A DNA stretch of 43,657 bases from Bacteroidaceae bacterium (lineage in GTDB: Bacteria; Bacteroidota; Bacteroidia; Bacteroidales; Bacteroidaceae): assembly GCA_024398635.1 (NCBI GenBank), contig JAKSIV010000018.1:1-43657 (forward strand). Reading direction: 5' to 3'. Below the pieces are notes generated by a model that had not been told where the DNA came from, ran no database searches, and saw nothing but the letters and a program-made list of their open reading frames with translations. Shown one piece after another: positions 1-6,281 of this stretch (the stretch's first letter is position 1; each line of letters starts with the position of its first letter). A program made the position numbers and the translations under genes.

Positions 1-4
1 TTTG

Positions 5-31
5 TGCGGGCTACCCGGACTCGAACCAGGA
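5..31 (-). other. tRNA 3'-half-like remnant (T-arm plus acceptor strand)
   Basis: Read on the minus strand, this stretch has a five-base-pair T stem (CCTGG/CCGGG, one G-T wobble) closing a TTCGAGT loop, followed by a seven-base acceptor-like strand. That is the 3' half of a tRNA. No matching 5' acceptor strand, D arm or anticodon arm is found in the following bases, so it is not a complete gene. Such remnants often mark attachment sites of integrated elements or belong to dispersed repeats; which applies here cannot be decided from one window. Confidence 0.35.
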
Positions 32-72
32 AAGGAGGACGGGGCTGACGCTCCGCCTCTTTCCCTTTTTTT
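28..72 (+). terminator. Long imperfect hairpin followed by a T run
   Basis: An A/G-rich arm at 28-45 pairs imperfectly with the C/T-rich arm at 50-66 around a TGAC loop. A run of seven T follows at 66-72. The shape is that of a Rho-independent terminator read on the plus strand, presumably serving a gene left of the window. It may instead be part of a dispersed repeat together with the tRNA-like remnant, which it overlaps. Confidence 0.4.
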
Positions 73-88
73 AATTTGCTCCGCAAAT

Positions 89-131
89 GGGGCGGCCTCC
101 GGCCGCTCTCGCTCGAGGACTCGCTCGCCCC
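89..131. repeat. GC-rich palindromic intergenic element
   Basis: GGGGCG at the left end is answered by CGCCCC at the right end. Inside lies a perfect hairpin, GCGGCC-TCC-GGCCGC (92-106), and a short direct repeat of CTCGCTCG. It is non-coding as far as can be seen and is much more GC-rich than the flanking DNA, as expected of a dispersed intergenic repeat. Confidence 0.4.
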
Positions 132-166
132 AATACGTTTGGTGGCTCTTTTTTGTGGCGTGGAGT

Positions 167-196
167 ACAGAAGTATCAGTTACCTGTGTCATCATT
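167..196. repeat. Left copy of 30-bp imperfect direct repeat
   Basis: This 30-bp segment matches 1709-1738 at 26 of 30 positions by my alignment, in the same orientation. It starts ACAGAAGTATCA and ends CTGTGTCATCATT. It contains the last codons and the stop codon of the AAA_14/DUF4143 ATPase gene, so the two copies bracket that gene and its upstream repeat array. Confidence 0.6.
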
Positions 197-1567
197 CTGC
201 GTTTTGAACAGGTTAGAAACTGAGAACAATGGAATCAACTGTACATGACGGATTACATCATTGTCCTTCTTATCAGTATAATCCAGTTCAGAAAAATTCT
301 CCAGTGAACAACGGACAGCTTCCGTCAGGTGCTTCTGGCGTAAGAATTCATACAGGCTCTTCATCTTTCCACTTACACCAGCCTTGCACTCTATGGGTAA
401 CACCTTCAGGTCGCGGGCAATAATGTAGTCAACTTCAGAGCGAGTGCCTTCGGCTGTGTTCTCCCAATAGTATAACTCGTGTTGAGCCCGGGGATTGTTG
501 TACTTAACCAGTTCCCATCCCAGCATCATCTCTGCCAGTCCTCCCTTATTTACAAGGTCTTCTGTAGTACCGGCTATAATCAACTCCGTCAGCTGGCGGG
601 CACCACCCAGATCCAAGTCAAGAATCCGGAGCATCAGACCGCTGTCTAAATAGATATACTTGCGGAACTTTTCATTCACTTCAGCCCCAAGAGGTAGTCC
701 GTTACCTGCAGTATGATTAACTTGCTTAATAATGCCGGCATCGCATAGCAGTTTCAGTGCCTTTTTTACTTCTTCGGCCCGGTATCCTCCTTCCACGTGG
801 CTGAATGTGAACTTTTCCCCAATCTGCATCACCACACTTTGCAGTGTGTTCCTAAGCAGGGTGGGATCAACTTTCTTGGCATATTTCGGAAAGTCATCGT
901 AGTATGCCAACTGTATGTCATCAAGTTCTGCCTGACACTGGGTATAGTCATGGGTGGATATCCAAGCTTCTACACTGGCAGGCATTCCTCCCACCATAAG
1001 GAAGGTGCGGAAATGCTGGACAATATCATTGTACAAAGGAGTCAGAAGCGGCTTCTCAGAGCCGGATTCCTGCTTTGCCTTCACCCATTCGGCTTTACCC
1101 TCGGCAGCCAGGAACTCATCGAATGAAAATGGATAGACGAACAGAGAGTGAATCCGTCCTACGCCAAATGATGGCAGCTCCTGCAGAGTAAATTCAAGCA
1201 GAGAGCCTGCCGCAACAACGTGCAGTTCAGGATAATCTTCCTTGAAAGACCAGAGACTCTGAATAGCATCAGTTGACTTCTGAATCTCGTCCAGGAACAA
1301 CAACGTCCTTCCAGGTATCACCGGGATATTGTAATAAATACCCAGATTTGAAGCCAGCTCATGCACTTCATGAATCTTCTCAAATACATCCAGCATCTCC
1401 GGACGCTTTTCAAAGTTCACCTCAATAAAATAATCAAAGGTCTCTCCAAGATGTTCTACAGCCCACGATTTACCCACCTGACGGGCTCCTCTAAGCAAAA
1501 GAGGTTTCCTGCGGTCACTGTTTTTCCACTTTAGAAGCAATGAGTCTATTGGTCTCTCTATATACAT
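176..1567 (-). CDS. AAA_14/DUF4143 family ATPase
   Basis: A 463-residue P-loop ATPase of the AAA_14/DUF4143 family, widespread and often multi-copy in Bacteroidales, with no settled cellular role. A Walker A motif GARQVGKS lies at residues 27-34 and a Walker B LLFLDE at 89-94. The C-terminal half shows the PD-(D/E)XK-like pattern E378-x-D380 followed by E393-C-K395, as in the nuclease-like fold of DUF4143. The length is normal for the family, so the gene looks intact. The start is supported by an AAAGG box six bases upstream and by a TATATTTG promoter element at 1593-1600. It is transcribed alone, away from the neighbouring gene. Its last codons fall inside a repeat copied upstream (1709-1738), which hints at movement as a cassette. 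Whether the nuclease-like domain cuts DNA or only binds a partner is unknown. Confidence 0.9.
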   Translation of the reverse strand: MYIERPIDSLLLKWKNSDRRKPLLLRGARQVGKSWAVEHLGETFDYFIEVNFEKRPEMLDVFEKIHEVHELASNLGIYYNIPVIPGRTLLFLDEIQKSTDAIQSLWSFKEDYPELHVVAAGSLLEFTLQELPSFGVGRIHSLFVYPFSFDEFLAAEGKAEWVKAKQESGSEKPLLTPLYNDIVQHFRTFLMVGGMPASVEAWISTHDYTQCQAELDDIQLAYYDDFPKYAKKVDPTLLRNTLQSVVMQIGEKFTFSHVEGGYRAEEVKKALKLLCDAGIIKQVNHTAGNGLPLGAEVNEKFRKYIYLDSGLMLRILDLDLGGARQLTELIIAGTTEDLVNKGGLAEMMLGWELVKYNNPRAQHELYYWENTAEGTRSEVDYIIARDLKVLPIECKAGVSGKMKSLYEFLRQKHLTEAVRCSLENFSELDYTDKKDNDVIRHVQLIPLFSVSNLFKTQNDDTGN

Positions 1568-1592
1568 ATCCTTTCATTTAAGGTTCCAGAGG

Positions 1593-1600
1593 CAAATATA
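1593..1600 (-). promoter_or_regulatory. Promoter -7 element of the AAA_14 ATPase gene
   Basis: On the minus strand this reads TATATTTG, an exact match to the Bacteroidetes -7 consensus TAnnTTTG, 25 bases before the ATG. The -33 position shows TCGT instead of TTTG and falls inside the first unit of the 33-bp repeat array. That is consistent with a promoter controlled by whatever binds the repeats. Confidence 0.55.
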
Positions 1601-1607
1601 GCACATC

Positions 1608-1706
1608 TTGATAAAACCGAGACGAAAAACAACTAGATATTTGATAAAACCGAGACGAATACTTAGCCGATATTTGATAAAACCGAGACGAATAGTGCAG
1701 AGAAGA
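1608..1706. repeat. Three tandem 33-bp repeats upstream of the ATPase gene
   Basis: An 18-bp core, TTGATAAAACCGAGACGA, occurs three times without mismatch at 1608-1625, 1641-1658 and 1674-1691. The spacing is exactly 33 bp, about three turns of B-DNA, so all copies face the same side of the helix. The 15 bp between cores are only partly similar. The array abuts the ATPase promoter and overlaps its expected -33 region. It resembles an operator or iteron array more than a coding sequence or a CRISPR. Confidence 0.75.
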
Positions 1707-1708
1707 AC

Positions 1709-1738
1709 ACAGAAGTATCACTTCCCTGTGTCATTATC
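1709..1738. repeat. Right copy of 30-bp imperfect direct repeat
   Basis: Partner of 167-196 (26 of 30 identical). This copy also carries an inverted repeat: ACACAG (1707-1712) pairs with CTGTGT (1726-1731), and AAGT/ACTT pair just inside. It ends at the promoter of the following gene. Confidence 0.6.
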
Positions 1739-1739
1739 T

Positions 1740-1770
1740 TTTGGCAGTAGTGAATTGATTATTAATTTTG
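1740..1770 (+). promoter_or_regulatory. Promoter of the YbjN-like gene
   Basis: TTTG at 1740-1743, a 19-bp spacer, then TAATTTTG at 1763-1770. This is a full match to the Bacteroidetes housekeeping promoter, including spacing. It sits 28 bases before the ATG at 1799. Confidence 0.7.
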
Positions 1771-1798
1771 TGGGTTCGTGGAAAAACAAAAGGAATAT

Positions 1799-2230
1799 AT
1801 GGGTGGTAACAAGAATAATGCTAACAAGGATGCAAATAACATCAGTAGTCTTTTAGAGGCGGTGTTACAAAAGGAGAAACTTCAGTATGACTATGAAAAG
1901 TCGGATGCAGATGATATTGCATGCGTTTTCCATCTCCATAGACATGAGGAACAATTCAAACTTGTGGTCAGGGCTGATCTTCCATTGGTGCAGATTATAT
2001 TGGTTTGGCATTTAAGTGATATGTTCGATAAGCAGGATGAACATTTTATTTTACGTACTATCAATAGAATAAATGAAAGTATGTCTGCCAAATTGTTTTA
2101 TTCAATATCTGATGATGAAAACGTAGAGAGATTAAATGTCACCGCTATTAAAGAACCTGCGTGGGATTCTATTTTGATAGCATTTCGCGGTAGATGCGGA
2201 GATACTCGTTCATGTGGTGCTGGTAAGTGA
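1799..2230 (+). CDS. YbjN-like protein, probably truncated at the C-terminus
   Basis: A small acidic protein whose body resembles the YbjN/type III secretion chaperone-like fold: amphipathic helix, short strands, and a segment near PLVQIILVWHLSDMF. I chose ATG 1799 over the upstream in-frame GTG at 1778 because AAAAGGA lies just before it and a good promoter ends at 1770. The last 62 bp overlap the 3' end of the convergent glycosyltransferase gene. The final 20 or so residues, rich in Arg, Cys and Gly, look like read-through into that gene's antisense strand rather than a natural C-terminal helix. The gene may therefore be a remnant with its 3' part lost. The family assignment rests on general sequence character, not a diagnostic motif. 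Confidence 0.5.
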   Translation: MGGNKNNANKDANNISSLLEAVLQKEKLQYDYEKSDADDIACVFHLHRHEEQFKLVVRADLPLVQIILVWHLSDMFDKQDEHFILRTINRINESMSAKLFYSISDDENVERLNVTAIKEPAWDSILIAFRGRCGDTRSCGAGK

Positions 2231-3227
2231 ACGATTGGGCGTATTCCGCGTTGCGGGTTGCCAGAGACGGGTCTTTGGCGTAGGCTTCGATTCCTTCCCT
2301 TATTTTTTCTGCTATGTGGGCGGGCTCAAAGTTCTCCAGGATGAAGGCGTGATTGACGCAGATCTCCTTCAGGGAGGTCTTGTCCGATGAGATTACCGGT
2401 TTTCCGTATGACATGGCTTCAATAACCGGCAGACCGAACCCTTCAAACAGCGACGGGAATACGAATGCCTCGCAGTGGTTGTAAAGCCATATCTTTTCAG
2501 AGTTGTGTATGGGACCTATAAGGAATACGTTGCCTATTCTTTCGGAGGCAATCCTGCTTTCAACCATTCTTGCATAACCGGTATTTTTCTCTCCTGCAAT
2601 TACCAGATTGTATTCAGGCATGAGTTTCATGGCGTCCAGAAGCACATGGAAGTTTTTCTTCTCCTTAATCTGGCCTATGCTGAATATGAATCTGTTTCCT
2701 GTGGGGAACGGCTGGTCCGGTCTCTTTTCTGCAGCGGGATTCCCGAATTCTACTCCGTCGTAAATGACATCAATGGGTTTGTCTGTCGGGAAATGGCTCA
2801 GAACATCGGCTTTGGTAAAGTTTGATATGCAGAGTAGCTTGTCGGCCCGTTCTGTTCTCTTGGTGAATTTGCGGATATACTTTTGCAGTGAATGACCTCT
2901 CTTCTCGTATATGAAGTTTATGTCGTGGATGGTCAGTATGTTTTTGGTCCCTTTTCGGGATGGCATGAACCGGCTCATCTGGTGTATTGAATGCCAGACA
3001 TCAAATCCCGGCATCAATGACGGAAAGGCTGCATATAACTCTGATGCCTTGTGATAATGTACTTTATCACCGAATGCCCCGACATACTGTGCGGGAAGCA
3101 GAAGATGAACCTCAAAATCCAGTTTCCCCGCGTTTTCACCGAAAAAACGGGCGTAGTTATAGGCTATCTGCCCCAATCCGCAGTTTATGTGTTTGAGTAC
3201 GGACAGGTCTATGAGAACCTTTTTCAT
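2169..3227 (-). CDS. Glycosyltransferase family 4 (GT-B fold)
   Basis: A 352-residue cytoplasmic glycosyltransferase that should transfer a sugar from a nucleotide donor to an envelope glycan or lipid acceptor. The N-terminal Rossmann half begins MKKVLIDLSVL and carries the loop GLGQIAYNYARFF. The C-terminal half has the donor-binding motif with E262 and E270 (E-x7-E), in the setting FPSLFEGFGLPVIEAM, which defines the GT4/RfaB-like group. The length is typical. Its ATG overlaps the stop of the upstream meaB gene as ATGA, implying translational coupling. The donor and acceptor cannot be read from the sequence. The membrane protein at the start of the same operon, a flippase-like type, suggests surface glycolipid assembly. 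Confidence 0.9.
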   Translation of the reverse strand: MKKVLIDLSVLKHINCGLGQIAYNYARFFGENAGKLDFEVHLLLPAQYVGAFGDKVHYHKASELYAAFPSLMPGFDVWHSIHQMSRFMPSRKGTKNILTIHDINFIYEKRGHSLQKYIRKFTKRTERADKLLCISNFTKADVLSHFPTDKPIDVIYDGVEFGNPAAEKRPDQPFPTGNRFIFSIGQIKEKKNFHVLLDAMKLMPEYNLVIAGEKNTGYARMVESRIASERIGNVFLIGPIHNSEKIWLYNHCEAFVFPSLFEGFGLPVIEAMSYGKPVISSDKTSLKEICVNHAFILENFEPAHIAEKIREGIEAYAKDPSLATRNAEYAQSFTYQHHMNEYLRIYREMLSK

Positions 3228-4318
3228 TTGAGGTTTGAATAGTAATAGTCTATAAGTTTCTGAGCGGCAGAGAACGAGGTCTGCTCTCCACCCAGCACCT
3301 GACGCTCGGCTTCGGCCAGTCGGGATGCTATCTCCGGATTGTTATAGAAACCGTTCTTGAGTGATTCGTTGATGCTCTCGTACATCCAGTATTTGGCCTG
3401 CTCATTGCGGCGGTACTGGAAATATCCGTTCTTCTTGACGAAATCGATATATTCCCACACCATATCCCAGACTTCCTTGATCTTGTATTCATAAAATCCG
3501 GAGTAGGTCAGTACCTGGGGAGTCCAGCCGCTTTCCGATGGCGGGAACAGATGCAGGGCGTTACGGAAGGAGTTAGCTGCAAGTTCGGCCTTGGGGGCAT
3601 TGTCGCCGTCGGCCTTGTTTATGATTATGCCGTCGGCCATCTCCATGATGCCGCGTTTGATACCCTGCAGCTCGTCGCCTGTGCCGGCCAGCTGAATGAG
3701 CAAAAAGAAATCAACCATGGAGTGTACGGCTGTTTCGCTCTGGCCTACACCTACGGTTTCCACAAATATCTTGTCAAATCCTGCCGCTTCACAGAGAACG
3801 ATGGTCTCTCGGGTTTTACGGGCTACGCCACCCAGCGATCCGGCCGACGGGCTGGGGCGTATGAATGCCTTGGGGTGCACGGCCAGACGCTCCATGCGGG
3901 TCTTGTCACCAAGAATACTGCCTTTGGTGCGTTCCGAACTGGGGTCGATGGCAAGTACGGCAAGTTTGCCTCCATCCTTGAGTACATGCAGTCCGAATGC
4001 ATCGATGGATGTACTCTTGCCGGCGCCGGGCACGCCGCTTATGCCTATGCGGACAGAATTTCCGGAATACGGAAGACACTTCTCAATAACCTCCTGGGCT
4101 ATGGCCTGGTGTTCGGTTTTGAGGCTCTCAATCAGTGTTACGGCCTGACTCAGTACGGTTACGTTGCCCTTTACTATTCCGTCCACGTAGTCCTGTACGG
4201 ACAGGGTGGGGCGGCTTATCCTGCGGCCCTTGAAATAGGGATTTACCGAGCCGGGACTTACCACTCCGCTGTTTACGGTCAGTCCTTTGTATTCGTCGCT
4301 ATTCTCGGGATGTTCCAT
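3224..4318 (-). CDS. meaB: MeaB/ArgK family GTPase, methylmalonyl-CoA mutase chaperone
   Basis: A 364-residue G3E-type P-loop GTPase. In this family it protects and reloads the cobalamin cofactor of methylmalonyl-CoA mutase, an enzyme of succinate-propionate interconversion. The P loop GVPGAGKS is at residues 95-102. Downstream lie the family-specific DPSSERTKGSILGDKTRM, the switch region ETVGVGQSE and the base-specificity motif NKADG. The N-terminal extension of about 85 residues and the C-terminal helical arm are usual for MeaB. The start lies inside the 3' end of the upstream membrane protein gene (20-bp overlap), and the stop overlaps the glycosyltransferase start. No mutase gene lies in this window, so the partner must be elsewhere. 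Confidence 0.93.
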   Translation of the reverse strand: MEHPENSDEYKGLTVNSGVVSPGSVNPYFKGRRISRPTLSVQDYVDGIVKGNVTVLSQAVTLIESLKTEHQAIAQEVIEKCLPYSGNSVRIGISGVPGAGKSTSIDAFGLHVLKDGGKLAVLAIDPSSERTKGSILGDKTRMERLAVHPKAFIRPSPSAGSLGGVARKTRETIVLCEAAGFDKIFVETVGVGQSETAVHSMVDFFLLIQLAGTGDELQGIKRGIMEMADGIIINKADGDNAPKAELAANSFRNALHLFPPSESGWTPQVLTYSGFYEYKIKEVWDMVWEYIDFVKKNGYFQYRRNEQAKYWMYESINESLKNGFYNNPEIASRLAEAERQVLGGEQTSFSAAQKLIDYYYSNLK

Positions 4319-5300
4319 CGCGGTGTATTATCTTAAGTGCAATCCAGGCTACGAATCCGCAGAGCAGATATATCATGGTCTGGCAGAAATGCAGTACGAA
4401 CGACATTATCTGGGCCTCATTCAGCTTGGCGCCGTATATGCCCAGCATCTTTACTATGGCAAGGTTCCAGGGGCCGGCTCCGTTGGGGGTGGGCACCAGT
4501 ACGGCTACGCTGCTCGCTGCAAAGCAGGCCAGTCCGGCTACGGGGCCAAGGGCTGCTGTGGATGGCAGGCAGTAGAATGCCAAGTAGAGCTCAAAATAGT
4601 AGCATACCCAGATTCCCATTGAGTAAATGAGGAACAGGGGCAGGTGCTGTATCTGTTTGAGTGACATGAACCCCTCCCAGAATCCGCGTACAAAATTCTT
4701 TACCTTGTCCCACAGGCGGAACTTGACGCAGGCCCACCAGCATACGGCAACAAAGACTGTTATTCCGATAGCCCAGAACCAGAATTTGGGTTGCCGGAGC
4801 AGAGGTATGCTTTCTGCTACGGGTGCGGCTGCATCGGCATCAGGGGTAAGTAGCAGGGTGAATTCATTCCATGAAACCAGGACTCCGGCTACTACGATCA
4901 GACCCAGCAGTACGGCATCTACGACGCGTTCTGCCACCAGTGTGCCCAGACCTTTGCTGAAAGGAACCTTTGCGTTCTGCTCAAGCATTCCGCAGCGGCA
5001 TATCTCACCCACACGGGGTATGATTATGTTGGCTGCATAACCGGTGAATACGGTCAGGACGGTATCCTTTTTGGGTACGTCATAACCGATGGGTTCAAGC
5101 AGCAGGTTCCAGCGCAGGCCGCGGAACAACGGTCCGAGAGCGCTGAATGAGAGTGCACCGATGAGCCACCCCCATCTTATGCTACGCATATCGGTCCAGA
5201 ACTGGCTGAAATCGTAGTCACGGTATGTGAAATAGAGCACCACTACCGAAATGAGCAGCGGTATGGCTATTTTAAGCGTGGTTGAAGTTATCTTTTTCAT
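4299..5300 (-). CDS. Flippase-like integral membrane protein (LPG synthase TM/YbhN family)
   Basis: A 333-residue protein with about eight hydrophobic segments, the first at residues 8-24. It has the pattern of the lysylphosphatidylglycerol synthase transmembrane (UPF0104/YbhN) family: RGLRWNLLLEPIG after the second segment, then IIPRVGEICRCGML, and a C-terminal VPTPNGAGPWNLAIVKMLG. The aminoacyl-transferase domain found in MprF is absent, so this is a stand-alone membrane module, likely moving or handling a lipid in the inner membrane. It is the first gene of an overlapping operon with meaB and a GT4 glycosyltransferase, divergent from ksgA. The actual lipid substrate is unknown. Confidence 0.85.
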   Translation of the reverse strand: MKKITSTTLKIAIPLLISVVVLYFTYRDYDFSQFWTDMRSIRWGWLIGALSFSALGPLFRGLRWNLLLEPIGYDVPKKDTVLTVFTGYAANIIIPRVGEICRCGMLEQNAKVPFSKGLGTLVAERVVDAVLLGLIVVAGVLVSWNEFTLLLTPDADAAAPVAESIPLLRQPKFWFWAIGITVFVAVCWWACVKFRLWDKVKNFVRGFWEGFMSLKQIQHLPLFLIYSMGIWVCYYFELYLAFYCLPSTAALGPVAGLACFAASSVAVLVPTPNGAGPWNLAIVKMLGIYGAKLNEAQIMSFVLHFCQTMIYLLCGFVAWIALKIIHRDGTSRE

Positions 5301-5331
5301 TACAAAGTGTTCACCTTTCGGATGATTTGCC

Positions 5332-5339
5332 TACCTTTG
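5332..5339 (+). promoter_or_regulatory. Promoter -7 element of ksgA
   Basis: TACCTTTG matches TAnnTTTG. No clear TTTG is found 19-21 bp upstream. It lies 92 bases before the preferred ksgA start, in the gap between divergent genes. Confidence 0.45.
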
Positions 5340-5431
5340 CCGCATGAATGCGGCGGGAGGTCAGCATTCTATGCTGCGAAGATAACAAATTTTCGCGAGT
5401 TGATAACCAAACATATTCTATATGGACATTG

Positions 5432-6211
5432 ATGCGGACAGTAAGACCCAAAAAGGCTCTAGGCCAACATTTCCTGAGGGATATGGATATCGCTCAGCGC
5501 ATAGCCGGCACTGTTGATCTGCGCGCCGACCTTCCGATTCTTGAAATAGGACCCGGCACAGGGGTCCTTACACAATTCCTCAAAGATAAAAACCGTGAGC
5601 TTAAGGTTGTTGAGATAGACAACGAGTCAGTCGTATATCTGCATGAGAATTTCCCGGGACTCAATGTCATAGAGGGTGATTTCCTGCAGTTGGACCTCAG
5701 GACCCTTTTTGACGGTCGCCAGTTTGTTCTTACAGGAAATTATCCTTACAACATATCCAGCCAGATATTCTTCAAGATGCTGGATTACAAGGAACTCATA
5801 CCTTGCTGTACCGGAATGCTTCAGCGCGAGGTGGCACAGCGTATATGCTCGGGTCCCGGCAATAAGGATTACGGCATACTGAGCGTGTTCATCCAGCTGT
5901 GGTATGATACCGAATATCTTTTTACTGTCAACGAGAATGTTTTTGACCCGCCTCCAAAGGTCAAGAGCGGCGTGATACGTCTGCAACGTAACAGCCGCCG
6001 GCAACTGGAGTGCAACGAGGCACTTTTCCGCAAGATTGTGAAATCCACGTTCGGAATGCGCCGCAAGATGTTGCGTAACTCCTTAAGACAGGTCTATGAC
6101 AAAGATTCCCCTCTACCGGCGGATTGCCCGTATCTGGACAAACGTCCCGAACAACTGTCAGTCGAAGATTTCATAAAACTGACGCTTATGGTAGAAAAGG
6201 GTAAGGCCTGA
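5432..6211 (+). CDS. ksgA: 16S rRNA (adenine1518-N6/adenine1519-N6)-dimethyltransferase
   Basis: The enzyme dimethylates two adjacent adenines in the 3' terminal hairpin of 16S rRNA with S-adenosylmethionine, late in 30S assembly. The protein begins MRTVRPKKALGQHFL, the family's N-terminal signature. It then shows the SAM-binding ILEIGPGTGVLTQFL and the catalytic motif LTGNYPYNIS (NxPY type). From ATG 5432 the length is 259 residues, normal for KsgA. An in-frame ATG at 5348 would add 28 residues without family similarity and would sit 9 nt after the promoter -7 element, so I reject it as the main start. It is followed after about 70 bp by mgtE. Confidence 0.95.
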   Translation: MRTVRPKKALGQHFLRDMDIAQRIAGTVDLRADLPILEIGPGTGVLTQFLKDKNRELKVVEIDNESVVYLHENFPGLNVIEGDFLQLDLRTLFDGRQFVLTGNYPYNISSQIFFKMLDYKELIPCCTGMLQREVAQRICSGPGNKDYGILSVFIQLWYDTEYLFTVNENVFDPPPKVKSGVIRLQRNSRRQLECNEALFRKIVKSTFGMRRKMLRNSLRQVYDKDSPLPADCPYLDKRPEQLSVEDFIKLTLMVEKGKA

Positions 6212-6281
6212 ATACCGTAGAGATAGAAAAACCGAACATTTATCCGGCCCCGCTTCAAGGGCCACAATTCAGAATACTACG

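Noticed and set aside
1..80. Complete minus-strand tRNA gene
   Set aside because: Only the T arm and 3' acceptor strand can be built. No complementary acceptor strand or anticodon arm is found at the required distance.
2..223. Plus-strand open frame of 73 codons at the left edge
   Set aside because: It crosses the tRNA-like remnant, two hairpins and the 3' end of the ATPase gene. Its composition reflects the repeats rather than protein selection.
1608..1706. Possible CRISPR array
   Set aside because: Only three units, cores of 18 bp and spacers of 15 bp, and no cas genes. The position at a promoter fits an operator array better.
1608..1856. Plus-strand open frame with an 11-residue repeat (LIKPRR type)
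   Set aside because: The peptide repeat follows only because the DNA period, 33 bp, is divisible by three. There is no ribosome binding site, and the frame runs through a promoter and into the YbjN-like gene in another frame.
3551..4336. Plus-strand open frame of 261 codons
   Set aside because: It is fully antisense to meaB, whose motifs are unmistakable. The translated sequence resembles no protein and there is no promoter.
5348..5431. 28-residue N-terminal extension of KsgA
   Set aside because: The extension has no family similarity and the promoter -7 element lies only 9 nt before its ATG. Starting at MRTVRPKKALGQHFL gives the usual length. Kept only as a leaderless alternative.
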